NCBI GenBank assembly: GCA_030039755.1
Contig: JASHUY010000079.1
Location: forward strand, 1-44,787
DNA from: Acidimicrobiales bacterium
Lineage (GTDB): Bacteria > Actinomycetota > Acidimicrobiia > Acidimicrobiales > RAAP-2
Direction: 5' to 3'
Length of the DNA stretch: 44,787 nt
Shown: positions 1 through 7,522 of the stretch, piece after piece
Numbering within the stretch: the stretch's first letter is position 1
Layout of the letters: every line of letters begins with the position of its first letter
The notes under the pieces: model-generated
Told to the model about the DNA's origin: nothing
What the model saw: the letters and a program-made list of their open reading frames with translations, nothing else
The model's database searches: none
Program-made: the position numbers and the translations under genes

Positions 1-165
1 CTCGAGCGCCATCACCGAGACCGCGCCGGCGTCCTCTGCGATCTTCGCCTGCTCGGCGTCGACCACGTCCATGATCACCCCGCCGCGCAGCATGTCGGCG
101 AGGCCGCGCTTCACGGTGAAGGTGCCGGTCTCGCGTCCCCCGTTCGCCGTCGTCACGAAGACCAT
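1..165 (-). CDS. pdxS: Pyridoxal 5'-phosphate synthase lyase subunit PdxS (5' end only)
   Basis: Only the first 55 codons lie in the window; the gene runs off the left edge. The reading begins with MVFVTTANG and then matches the conserved PdxS N-terminus: [23 protein letters not shown] and [19 protein letters not shown]. The Asp in IMDV belongs to the ribose-5-phosphate binding site in this family. PdxS makes PLP from ribose 5-phosphate, glyceraldehyde 3-phosphate and ammonia supplied by PdxT; pdxT is not visible here. The start is the ATG at 163-165, because the conserved sequence begins only a few residues later. It diverges from AT-1. A PLP-synthesis gene beside several PLP-dependent enzymes is suggestive, but pdxS is a housekeeping gene and may simply border the region. 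Confidence 0.9.
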   Translation of the reverse strand, partial: MVFVTTANGGRETGTFTVKRGLADMLRGGVIMDVVDAEQAKIAEDAGAVSVMALE

Positions 166-350
166 GCTACCGGCTGTGCCGGTGGCCACCCGCCGGCGTG
201 GGTGCACAGGGCCGTTCCGCATGCTACGCGTACGGGAGCGACGAGAGTCCGACGCGCAGCCCGAGTCAGTGGGCCTCTTCTTCGCGTCAGCGGCAACCCG
301 ATTTGCCCGTCAACGCTTCTCGCGACGCGCAAGCTGTGCCGCGGAGGGCG

Positions 351-384
351 GTTGACGACGAAGGGAGGACCGTGCACAATCAAC
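351..384 (+). promoter_or_regulatory. Conserved upstream block of AT-1 (promoter/operator candidate)
   Basis: GTTGACG at 351-357 is followed 17 bases later by CACAATCA at 375-382. The same pair of words, GTTGACG and CACAATCA or CACGATCA, occurs upstream of AT-3 and AT-4 with spacers of 15 and 14 bases. TTGACG resembles a sigma-70 -35 box. The downstream word is not a good -10, and the varying spacer argues against a simple promoter, so a regulator site is also possible. The ATG of AT-1 lies about 45 bases downstream, preceded by GGAGG at 420-424. Confidence 0.45.
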
Positions 385-427
385 CAATCGGTCAGCGCTA
401 CGGGGAGCTCCAATCGACGGAGGACGG

Positions 428-1576
428 ATGACCCAGTCGGTCACGGACGAGTGGCTCGCTCGTGTGCGGGGGGATTTTCCCTACCGACAGGGACGGGTGT
501 ACCTACTGACCGCCGCGGTCGGTCTGCCGTTTCCCGGAGCGGCGGCGGCGGCGGGCCAGTACTACGTGAATGCCGCCTCTTTCAGGTCGGACGCGATGTC
601 ACTGCGCCACCGTCCGGCCACAAGCGCCAGGGAGCGCGTCGCACGACTGCTCGGCGTGCCGGGCAAGGAGGTCGGGTTCTTCCGTAACACCAGCGAGGTC
701 GTCAACCTCGCCGCCAACGGCATGGAATGGCATTCCGGCGACGAAGTAATCGTCTTGACGGATGAGTTCCCGTGCAACGTCGTGCCATGGACCGTGGCGG
801 AGAGGGCGGGGGCGACCGTCGTACGGGTGGACCCGGGTGACGGCCACGAGCGCCAGCAGCGTCTGCTCGACGCCCTGACTCCGAAGACGCGGGTGATGTC
901 GGTGTCGCATGTGCACTACTTGACCGGGACCCGCCTCGATCTGAACCTTCTCGGCCGCGCCTGCCGGAAGGCCGGCGCCCTTTTCGTCGTCGACGGCATT
1001 CAGGCCGTCGGCGCCACGCCGGTCGACTTGTCCTACGTCGACGTGTACGGCGCTGCCGTGTTCAAGTGGCTGCTCTCGGGGTCCGGGACCGCGATCGGCG
1101 TGTTCCGCGAGCGGGCCCGGTCGATGCTCACGCCGGTGTTCCGGAGTTACGGGAACCCACCGCCGAGTACGTCCGCCGAGTACCCCGCGTTTCAGAGTTA
1201 CGGGAACCCTTCTCCGACGACGACCTTCGAGTACGCCGCGCCCAACTATCCCGGCCTCTTCGTCCTCGACGCCACCTTGGCCTACCTGGAGGAGCTGGGC
1301 TGGGAACGGATCTTTGATCGGGTGGATGCTCTCGCCTCGTACTTGCTTGACGCCCTGGACAAGATGCAGGTGGACGTGACGACGCCGCCCGATGCGCACG
1401 CGGGGATCGTGTGCATCCGTGGGCTCGACTCACCCGCGGTGGCCGAGGGGATGAAGCAACGTGGACTGGACGTCAGCGGGGGCCTCGGGCCCCTCCTCGT
1501 CTCGCCGCACTTCTACAACTCCCACGAAGACATCGATCGCTTCGTCGACGCCTTGGAGACAGCGCTCAGGTCGTAG
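428..1576 (+). CDS. Class-V aminotransferase-fold PLP enzyme, paralogue AT-1
   Basis: A 382-residue fold-type I PLP enzyme of the aminotransferase class V family (cysteine desulfurase / isopenicillin-N-epimerase branch). Visible motifs are FFRNTSEVVNLAAN (phosphate-binding region), SHVHYLTGTRLDL, VVDGIQAVGATPVDLSYVD with the Asp that contacts the pyridine nitrogen, and FKWLLSGSGTAIGVF, whose Lys should form the Schiff base. It is closely similar along its whole length to AT-3 and AT-4 and more distantly to AT-2. It differs by an extra 17-residue unit near residues 238-271 (see the repeat entry). The start ATG follows a GGAGG site. The reaction cannot be told from sequence: transamination, beta-elimination, racemisation or a kynureninase-like cleavage all occur in this fold. 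Confidence 0.85.
   Translation: MTQSVTDEWLARVRGDFPYRQGRVYLLTAAVGLPFPGAAAAAGQYYVNAASFRSDAMSLRHRPATSARERVARLLGVPGKEVGFFRNTSEVVNLAANGMEWHSGDEVIVLTDEFPCNVVPWTVAERAGATVVRVDPGDGHERQQRLLDALTPKTRVMSVSHVHYLTGTRLDLNLLGRACRKAGALFVVDGIQAVGATPVDLSYVDVYGAAVFKWLLSGSGTAIGVFRERARSMLTPVFRSYGNPPPSTSAEYPAFQSYGNPSPTTTFEYAAPNYPGLFVLDATLAYLEELGWERIFDRVDALASYLLDALDKMQVDVTTPPDAHAGIVCIRGLDSPAVAEGMKQRGLDVSGGLGPLLVSPHFYNSHEDIDRFVDALETALRS
1139..1240 (+). repeat. 51-bp in-frame tandem duplication inside AT-1
   Basis: Positions 1139-1189 and 1190-1240 are two adjacent 51-base units with 40 of 51 bases identical. They encode FRSYGNPPPSTSAEYPA and FQSYGNPSPTTTFEYAA. AT-2, AT-3 and AT-4 each have a single copy of this unit, just before the conserved APNYPG or APNIPG segment. 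The insertion therefore adds exactly 17 residues to AT-1 alone. The second copy is the one joined to the conserved downstream sequence. Confidence 0.9.
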
Positions 1577-1688
1577 GTGGACGGCCCTTTGAAGAGCACG
1601 CGCCAAGAGTGCGTGTCGAGGCGTGACGCGGTTGACGGGCACGGAACGCCGGGCGCGCAAGGCGATCTTTCCGCCCGGCTGGTCAACC

Positions 1689-1742
1689 TTGACGCCTGTT
1701 CGGTGCGTCGTTACACTCGCCCCTAGTTCGAAAAATCTCGAA
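1689..1742 (+). promoter_or_regulatory. Sigma-70-like promoter with downstream inverted repeat
   Basis: TTGACG (1689-1694), a 17-base spacer and TACACT (1712-1717) make a good -35/-10 pair. Ten bases further lies the inverted repeat TTCGA-N6-TCGAA (1727-1742), which would sit around the transcription start like a repressor operator. No convincing gene follows on this strand before the convergent arsR gene. A transcript from here would either be non-coding or run antisense to arsR towards the solute-binding protein gene at 2319. The remaining bases between AT-1 and arsR show nothing recognisable. Confidence 0.45.
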
Positions 1743-1829
1743 AAGAAGGGGGGAAGCACGCTGCTGACTGCCCGTCGCCCCCGGTCACCGACGAGGCTGG
1801 TGGCAGCCTCTGCCCGCCGCGCGGAGCCC

Positions 1830-2159
1830 CTAGAGGCAGGGGCGTGTGTCTGCAGTATGCAGTCGACGTACGAGGTCTTTGAGGGCAGGGAGCGCTTCGT
1901 TCGCAAGCGTGGTCGGCGTGTAGCGGAAGAATCGCCCTTCGCGCTCCGTGTGGATGAGGCCGGCTGCGCTCAGGATCTTCGTGTGGTACGAGATCGTCGA
2001 CTTCGCGAGCCCGAGCATGTCGTCAAGGACCGAGCATGCGACGCTCCCGTGCGCGATGGCGGTCTCGAGGATCGTCAGTCTGGTCGTGTCTCCGAGTGCC
2101 TCGAGCACCGTCACAAGATGTTCGTCCGTCGCCAGGTCGGGAGTCTGTCGCTTCGCCAC
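1830..2159 (-). CDS. ArsR-family winged-helix transcriptional regulator
   Basis: A 109-residue single-domain regulator. The order is typical of the family: ALGDTTRLTILETAIAHGSVACSVL (helices 1-3), then LGLAKSTISYHTKILSAAGLIHTEREGRFFRYT, the recognition helix and beta-wing. No metal-binding Cys pair of the ELCVCDL type is seen in the recognition region, so it probably senses something other than arsenic or zinc. The start is GTG at 2157-2159, only six bases after a possible -10, which would make the message leaderless. It is divergent from the solute-binding protein gene at 2319, so it is the obvious candidate regulator of the transporter operon, although that link is inferred from position only. 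Confidence 0.8.
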   Translation of the reverse strand: MAKRQTPDLATDEHLVTVLEALGDTTRLTILETAIAHGSVACSVLDDMLGLAKSTISYHTKILSAAGLIHTEREGRFFRYTPTTLANEALPALKDLVRRLHTADTRPCL

Positions 2160-2165
2160 GTCCCA

Positions 2166-2199
2166 AGGTTATCCGGGCGATGCCGAGGGTGAACTCGGC
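2166..2199 (-). promoter_or_regulatory. Putative arsR promoter with overlapping inverted repeat
   Basis: On the minus strand TTCACC (2188-2193) and TAACCT (2166-2171) are spaced 16 bases apart, and the arsR GTG starts six bases after the latter. The -35-like box is exactly the 6-base centre of a perfect inverted repeat GCCGAG-N6-CTCGGC at 2182-2199. That is the geometry expected for autorepression. The boxes are weak matches and short repeats of this size are common in GC-rich DNA. Confidence 0.3.
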
Positions 2200-2318
2200 T
2201 CTTCGCCCCGGCGAGCCCGCTCGCTCATCGGTCCGGACCGCTATCCGCCAGACCACGCACCGGAAGTGAGGTCGGCTTCGACCGTCACCGTTCAGCGCCG
2301 CAAGGAGGAGTCCGCAAG

Positions 2319-4217
2319 TTGACACACACCATGAGATGCAATTTGCACCAGCGGAACCTGTCCCGTCGCTCCCGTGGATCGCACCCGGTATGGCGAAGAA
2401 CCGTCGCGCTACCACTGATGTCGTTGGCGATCACCACGGCCCTCACGGCGACCTCCGTCGCGAACGCGTCGTCCAACGCCAACCGTGCGCGCTCGGGTGG
2501 AACCGTCACCTACGCACTTCCGCCTGGTCAAGAACCGGACATGATCTTGCCGTTCTTCAGCTTCCAGTATTTCGGCGTCGAGGTGCAGGACTTCATGTAC
2601 CTCATGTACCGGCCGCTCTATTACTTCACGGGAAAGGCGTTCCAACTCACAGAGGCAAACTCGCTCGCGTACCCGCCGACGTACAACGCGAGCGACACCG
2701 TTGTCACCGTGAAGCTGAAGCCCTGGTCCTGGTCCGACGGCGAGAAGCTCTCGCCTGCCGACATCGCCTTCTACATGGGGATCCTGCAGGCCGAGAAGAC
2801 AAACTACTGGGCGTACATACCCGGCGATTTCCCCACAAACGTGGCGTCCGCCACGTACGACACAGCGGCCGACACCGTCACGTTCCACCTGAAGGGCCCG
2901 GTGAACCCGACATGGTTCACCTACAACCAGATCTCCTACGTGCAGCCGATGCCCTCAGCGTGGGATTTGAGCGGTCCCGGAAAGAAATCGGACTGCTCCG
3001 GCGCGACTTCCGCACTGGAAGCGACCTGCCCAGCCGTCTACAAGTACCTGGAGCACGAAGCCTCCAACACGTCGACCTATGCGAGCAACCCGCTCTGGCA
3101 GGTCGTCGACGGGCCTTTCCGCCTCTCCTCGTACTCACCGGGAGGACTGACAGTCGTACTCGTGCCCAACAAGAAGTACTCGGGATCCCACAAGGCGAAG
3201 ATCAGCGCCTTCGACCTCAAGACCTTCACCTCGGAGGCGGCCGAGTACGACGTGCTCAAGAGCGGGACGGCGATCACCGTCGGCTACCTTCCCTTCACAG
3301 ACGCTCCGACGAAGCCGAACAGCGCTGCCGTAGGACACAACCCGCTGTCGGGTTACACGCTCGAGCCCTGGCTCGCCTGGGCAATCGGAGGCATGGCGGT
3401 CAACTGGAACAACCCGACCGTCGGGCTGATCGAGCACCAGCTCTACTTCCGTCAAGCCTTGCAGTCCGTCGTGGACCAACAGGCCTGGATCCGGGTCGGT
3501 TACCGGGGTTACGCGTACCCGCAGTACGGGCCGGTCCCGGACGAGCCGAAGACGCCGTACGCGACGAAATACGAGGAGACCAACCCGTACCCCTTCAGCG
3601 TCGGCAACGCGCGGCACGATCTCACGTCCCACGGCTGGACGATCCCTGCAACAGGTCCGGCTACGTGCACGAAGCCGGGCACCGGTGCGCACGACTGCGG
3701 CGCCGGCATCTCGAAGGGCGAGAAGCTGACCCTGACGGTCAATTTTCCATCGGGCGAGGAGTCGGCCCTCTTGTTGATGGAGACACTCCAGTCCCAGGCG
3801 CGTAAGGCTGGCCTGTACATCACCCTGAGCCCCAGGCCGGAGGACACACTCATCGCGGTCTCAGGCCCGTGCACTCCGACTCAGAGCGCATGCAAGTGGC
3901 AGGCAACCTGGTACGGAGAAGTCGAGAGCGAGGCTCCGTACTGGTGGCCCGACAACGGCATCCTCTTCATCTGCCATTCGGCGGCGAGTCCCTCGAACTA
4001 CTGCAACCCGAGCCTCGACGCCGAGTACTCGAAGGTCTACTCGAAGAAGGGGCTGAGCGCCTTCTACGACGTCGAGAACTACGAGACCCAGCAGGCGATC
4101 CAGGTTTCATTCCCCACCCCGGACCTCCAGCTCACCGAGGTCTCGGACCGGCTCGGGGGGTACACCCAGAGCGGCACGGAGTACATCACACCGCAGAACT
4201 GGTACTTCAAGTCGTGA
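2319..4217 (+). CDS. Family-5 (peptide/nickel-type) ABC transporter solute-binding protein, SBP-1
   Basis: An exported 632-residue protein of the SBP_bac_5 family. A basic N-terminus and hydrophobic segment ending near ATSVANASS form the signal peptide; there is no lipobox cysteine. The mature part begins GGTVTYALPPGQEPDM and has the family pattern YRPLYY, AYPPTY, VTVKLKPWSWSDGEKLSPADIAFYM, LKGPVNPTWF, GPFRLSSYSPGG and VLVPNKKYSG. Eight cysteines lie in four close pairs (for example CSGATSALEATC and CTPTQSAC), probably disulfides. The start is taken as TTG at 2319 because AAGGAGGAG (2302-2310) is 8 bases away; the ATG at 2331 is too far from it. It begins the operon with GSAM-like and DppBC-like genes. 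It is strongly similar to SBP-2, including the C-terminal NWYFKS/DWYFKS. Confidence 0.88.
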   Translation: MTHTMRCNLHQRNLSRRSRGSHPVWRRTVALPLMSLAITTALTATSVANASSNANRARSGGTVTYALPPGQEPDMILPFFSFQYFGVEVQDFMYLMYRPLYYFTGKAFQLTEANSLAYPPTYNASDTVVTVKLKPWSWSDGEKLSPADIAFYMGILQAEKTNYWAYIPGDFPTNVASATYDTAADTVTFHLKGPVNPTWFTYNQISYVQPMPSAWDLSGPGKKSDCSGATSALEATCPAVYKYLEHEASNTSTYASNPLWQVVDGPFRLSSYSPGGLTVVLVPNKKYSGSHKAKISAFDLKTFTSEAAEYDVLKSGTAITVGYLPFTDAPTKPNSAAVGHNPLSGYTLEPWLAWAIGGMAVNWNNPTVGLIEHQLYFRQALQSVVDQQAWIRVGYRGYAYPQYGPVPDEPKTPYATKYEETNPYPFSVGNARHDLTSHGWTIPATGPATCTKPGTGAHDCGAGISKGEKLTLTVNFPSGEESALLLMETLQSQARKAGLYITLSPRPEDTLIAVSGPCTPTQSACKWQATWYGEVESEAPYWWPDNGILFICHSAASPSNYCNPSLDAEYSKVYSKKGLSAFYDVENYETQQAIQVSFPTPDLQLTEVSDRLGGYTQSGTEYITPQNWYFKS

Positions 4218-4224
4218 GGCAGGG

Positions 4225-4245
4225 GCTGCTCGTGTGACGAGCAGC
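4225..4245 (+). terminator. Hairpin after SBP-1
   Basis: GCTGCTCG (4225-4232), loop TGTGA and CGAGCAGC (4238-4245) form a perfect 8-bp stem starting 8 bases after the SBP-1 stop. There is no T-run. Such hairpins between a binding-protein gene and its downstream genes often stabilise the upstream message or cause partial termination; this role is inferred. Confidence 0.5.
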
Positions 4246-4294
4246 GTTCAACCTGCGGCCGAAGGCACCGTCCGGGCGAAGGAGAGGAACGAAC

Positions 4295-5500
4295 ATGGCC
4301 GAAGTGCTTCCCAGCGCGCCCGTCTCCGAGGCGCGCAACGAGGAGCTGAGACGACGTGGCGCGAGGGTACTGCCGAGAGGCAACTCCCGCGTCTCATCCT
4401 ACGTGTCACCTGCGCCTCCTTACGCTGCACGGGGAGACGGTGCGATCGTGACCGACGTGGACGGTCACCGCGTGATCGACTGCAACAACAACGGCACGGC
4501 GCTCGTCCATGGTCACGCCCACCCGCGGGTGATCCAAGCTGCCCTCGACGCGATGCGGCAGGGCACCTCGTTCGGTCTGCCGTCGGAAGCGGAGATCGCA
4601 TTTGCGGAGTTGCTCACCCACCGCTTCGGAAGGACCATGCAGTGGCGGTTCGCCAACTCGGGGAGCGAGGCGGTGATGATGGCGGTCCGAGCCGCGCGGG
4701 CGCACACGGGACGCGACCTCGTGGTCCGCATCGGAGGCGCCTATCACGGCACCTACGACCAGGTCGTTCTACCCAGGGAGCCGGGCGTGCCCGAGGCGGT
4801 CCAGCAGGCGACCCTCTCCGTCGCCCAGGACGACGAAGCCGCCATGGTGGAAGCGTTCCGCGTCCACGCCGAACGGATCGCCGCGGTCCTGGTCGACCTG
4901 ATGCCGGGCCGGGTGAGGCTGCAACCCCTCTCAGCGGCTTTCGTCGAGACGGTGCGGCGCGAAGCGGAAGCGGCAGGCGCACTGGTGGTGGTCGACGAAG
5001 TCATCACCTACCGGCTCGGTCTCGCGGGCCTCCAGGCGGAATACGGGCTCGAAGCGGACCTGACGGTCCTCGCGAAGTGCATCGGCGGCGGGTTCCCGGT
5101 CGGTGCGGTTGGCGGCCGACCCGAGATCTTGGCGTGTTTCGATCCTGAGCTCCAACAGCCGATCGTTTGGGGCGGCACCTTCAACGCGAACCCGGTCACG
5201 ATGGCAGCCGGTTCCGTGGCAATGGCCATGTACGACGCGTCGGCCATCGAGCAGCTGAACCGCCATGGGGATGCCCTCCGTGGGGCGCTCGAGGAAGCCG
5301 GCATCGAAGTGACGGGCAGGGGTTCGTTGCTCCGGCTCTTTGCAGACGACTTCGACAAGGTGTGGTGGGAGCTCTATGGCAAGGGCATCCTCGTGGGCCC
5401 CAGGAGCGGCCTCGTGGCGCTCTCGACGGCGATGACCGGCGAGGACCTGGACGTGGTCCGCGAGGTGATCCTCTCGGTGCTGGCCCGAACTGGCGGTTGA
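4295..5500 (+). CDS. Class-III aminotransferase, glutamate-1-semialdehyde 2,1-aminomutase-like
   Basis: A 401-residue fold-type I PLP enzyme of class III, closest in pattern to GSA aminomutase (HemL). Motifs in order: GDGAIVTDVDGHRVIDCNNN, GHAHPRV, ANSGSEAVMMAVRAARA (121-136, phosphate binding), IGGAYHGTYD (147-155), VVVDEVITYR with Asp234, LAKCIGGGFPVGAVGG with Schiff-base Lys261, and GGTFNANPVTMAAG. HemL itself would serve haem synthesis, but the setting, between a solute-binding protein and its permeases, argues for a catabolic amino-transferring role on the imported compound. AAGGAGAGG lies upstream of the ATG at a normal distance. HemL-like proteins with other reactions are common, so no gene symbol is given. 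Confidence 0.85.
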   Translation: MAEVLPSAPVSEARNEELRRRGARVLPRGNSRVSSYVSPAPPYAARGDGAIVTDVDGHRVIDCNNNGTALVHGHAHPRVIQAALDAMRQGTSFGLPSEAEIAFAELLTHRFGRTMQWRFANSGSEAVMMAVRAARAHTGRDLVVRIGGAYHGTYDQVVLPREPGVPEAVQQATLSVAQDDEAAMVEAFRVHAERIAAVLVDLMPGRVRLQPLSAAFVETVRREAEAAGALVVVDEVITYRLGLAGLQAEYGLEADLTVLAKCIGGGFPVGAVGGRPEILACFDPELQQPIVWGGTFNANPVTMAAGSVAMAMYDASAIEQLNRHGDALRGALEEAGIEVTGRGSLLRLFADDFDKVWWELYGKGILVGPRSGLVALSTAMTGEDLDVVREVILSVLARTGG

Positions 5501-5645
5501 CGCGTCCACGAGCTCGAGCCCGGATTCGCGTCCGCGTGTCGAGCCCGCAAGCTACGCGATACCGGCGCCCTCATGATCTCCCCTCCGCCCAGTACATTCG
5601 CCCCGGGGACCGGTACGTGAAGCCCTGGGAAGGAGTCCGGCGTCC

Positions 5646-6599
5646 ATGACGGGATACCTGGTCCGACGGCTGCTCCAGGCGGTGGCGGTCCTCATCGTCG
5701 TCAGCCTCGTCGTCTTCGGTCTCCTGCACCTGCTTCCGGGCGGTCCGGCGCGCGCCGTCCTCGGCAACCGGGCGAACCCCGGGGAGATCGCCAACTTCAA
5801 CCGGGAGTACGGCCTCACACGGCCGATCCCCGTCCAGTACGTCATCTGGATGGGGCACCTCTTCCGCGGGACACTGGGCTGGTCCTACACGCAGAACCAG
5901 AGCGTTGCGAGCCTCATCGGCGAGCGGCTGCCCAAGACCCTCATCTTGACCATCTCGTCCGTGCTGCTCGCCCTCATCGTCGGCATCCCCGTCGGCATGG
6001 TGCAGGCGCTGAAGCGCAACCGGGCGCTCGACCAGGTGTCGACGCTCGCGAGCTTCACCTTCTACTCGATCCCGAGCTTCTTCCTCGGGCTCATCCTCAT
6101 CATCCTCCTCGCCGTCAACGTGCACCTCTTCCCTGCGGAGGGACCGCAAGGGACGAGCTTCGGGCAGATCCTGGGCGACTTCAGGGCCCTCGTCCTGCCC
6201 ATGGTCACCCTTGCGCTGGGAGGCATCGCGCTCTTCAGCAGGTACATGCGGTCGTCCACGATCGACAATCTCGTCGAGGACTACGTGAGGACGGCCCGCG
6301 CCAAGGGTGCCGGCCGTGCGCGCGTGCTCGTCCGCCACGTGTTCAGGAACGCCTTGGCACCGATCGCCACGATCCTCGGCCTGTTCTTGCCCGTCCTCCT
6401 GTCAGGGGCCGTCGTCGTGGAGACCGTCTTCAACTACCCCGGGATGGGTCTTTTGTTCTGGACAGCGGCGATCAAGCGCGACTACCCGACCGAGCTCGGG
6501 GTCACCATGCTGGCCGCCCTCTTGACCGTGGTGGGGTCCCTGCTCGCGGACATCTGCTACGCGATCTCGGACCCCCGGATCCGGTACGTGAACCGATGA
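5646..6599 (+). CDS. ABC transporter permease, DppB type
   Basis: A 317-residue membrane protein with six predicted hydrophobic segments. The N-terminus MTGYLVRRLLQAVAVLIVVSLVVFGLLHLLPGGPA is typical of DppB/OppB. The EAA loop that contacts the ATPase is seen as RTARAKGAGRARVLVRHVFRNALAPI. It ends with DPRIRYV, also typical of the family. The ATG follows AAGGAG by about ten bases. It overlaps the next gene by ATGA, so the two are translationally coupled. With SBP-1 it would form an importer for a peptide-like or other small solute; the required ATPase genes are absent from this operon and from the whole left half of the window. Confidence 0.92.
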   Translation: MTGYLVRRLLQAVAVLIVVSLVVFGLLHLLPGGPARAVLGNRANPGEIANFNREYGLTRPIPVQYVIWMGHLFRGTLGWSYTQNQSVASLIGERLPKTLILTISSVLLALIVGIPVGMVQALKRNRALDQVSTLASFTFYSIPSFFLGLILIILLAVNVHLFPAEGPQGTSFGQILGDFRALVLPMVTLALGGIALFSRYMRSSTIDNLVEDYVRTARAKGAGRARVLVRHVFRNALAPIATILGLFLPVLLSGAVVVETVFNYPGMGLLFWTAAIKRDYPTELGVTMLAALLTVVGSLLADICYAISDPRIRYVNR

Positions 6600-7522
6600 C
6601 CCTCGAGGCGGGAGAGCTCGTCTCCGTCGGCGACTGGAGCTCCGCCGACCGGTGGGGCGGCGAGCCGAGCTCGTCTTCCCGCCCTCTGGTCGCGGCGGCG
6701 AGGACGTTCTCCGAGAACCGCCTCGCCCTCGTCGGGGCGTCGCTTTTCGTCCTGCTCGTCCTGTTCTGCTTCGTGGGCCCGCTCCTCTACCACACGAACC
6801 AGATCTCGACGGATCTCGCCAGGGCCGACCTCCCGCCGGGGACGGGCCACCCGCTCGGCACCGACGAGGTCGGCTACGACGTGCTCGGCCGCCTCATGGC
6901 GGGTGGGCAGACGTCCCTCATCATCGGGGTCGCGGCGGCGATGCTGGCCACGGTCGTGGGCACCGTCGTGGGTGCCGTCGCCGGGTACTTCGGGGGCATC
7001 GTCGACGCACTCTTGATGCGCATCGTCGACGGACTCCTTGCGATCCCCGCCCTCCTGCTCGTGATCGTGTTGGCGACCATGTTCACGCCCTCGACCGCGC
7101 TGCTCATCTTCGTCATCGCCGCCCTCTCCTGGCTCACCACGGCGCGGCTCGTCCGGGCGGAGACCCTCTCTTTGCGCGAGCGGGAGTTCGTCGAAGCCGT
7201 CCGGCTCGCGGGTGGGAGAGGATCCTGGTCCGTCGTCCGCCACATCATCCCGAACACCGTCGGCACGGTCATCGTGAGCGGCACCTTCCAGGTCGCAACA
7301 GCCATCTTGCTGCTGGCAGCCTTGGACTTCCTCGGCCTCGGCATCCCGCCGCCTGCGGCGAGCTGGGGACAGATGCTCTCGACAGGCGTGAACTACGTCT
7401 ACGACGGCTACTGGTGGCTCATCGTCCCTGCGGGGCTCGCCATCCTCTTGACCGTGCTCGCCTTCAACTTCATCGGCGACGGGATGCGCGACGCCCTGGA
7501 GGCCCGGCTGAGGACTCGCTAG
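6596..7522 (+). CDS. ABC transporter permease, DppC type
   Basis: A 308-residue partner of the upstream permease. It has the DppC-type N-terminal region (FSENRLALVGASLFVLLVLFCF), the family sequence HPLGTDEVGYDVLGRLMAGGQTSL, and the EAA loop EAVRLAGGRGSWSVVRHIIPNTVGTV. The end, FNFIGDGMRDALEARLR, is also characteristic. Its start ATG overlaps the stop of the DppB-type gene (ATGA). Its stop codon overlaps the stop of the convergent AT-2 gene by 4 bp (CTAG), leaving no room for a terminator between them. In most Dpp/Opp operons two ATPase genes follow the permeases; here the operon simply ends. Confidence 0.92.
   Translation: MTLEAGELVSVGDWSSADRWGGEPSSSSRPLVAAARTFSENRLALVGASLFVLLVLFCFVGPLLYHTNQISTDLARADLPPGTGHPLGTDEVGYDVLGRLMAGGQTSLIIGVAAAMLATVVGTVVGAVAGYFGGIVDALLMRIVDGLLAIPALLLVIVLATMFTPSTALLIFVIAALSWLTTARLVRAETLSLREREFVEAVRLAGGRGSWSVVRHIIPNTVGTVIVSGTFQVATAILLLAALDFLGLGIPPPAASWGQMLSTGVNYVYDGYWWLIVPAGLAILLTVLAFNFIGDGMRDALEARLRTR

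Noticed and set aside
1623-2192. Plus-strand frame opposite arsR
   Set aside because: Arg-rich, no domain, antisense to a clear winged-helix gene.
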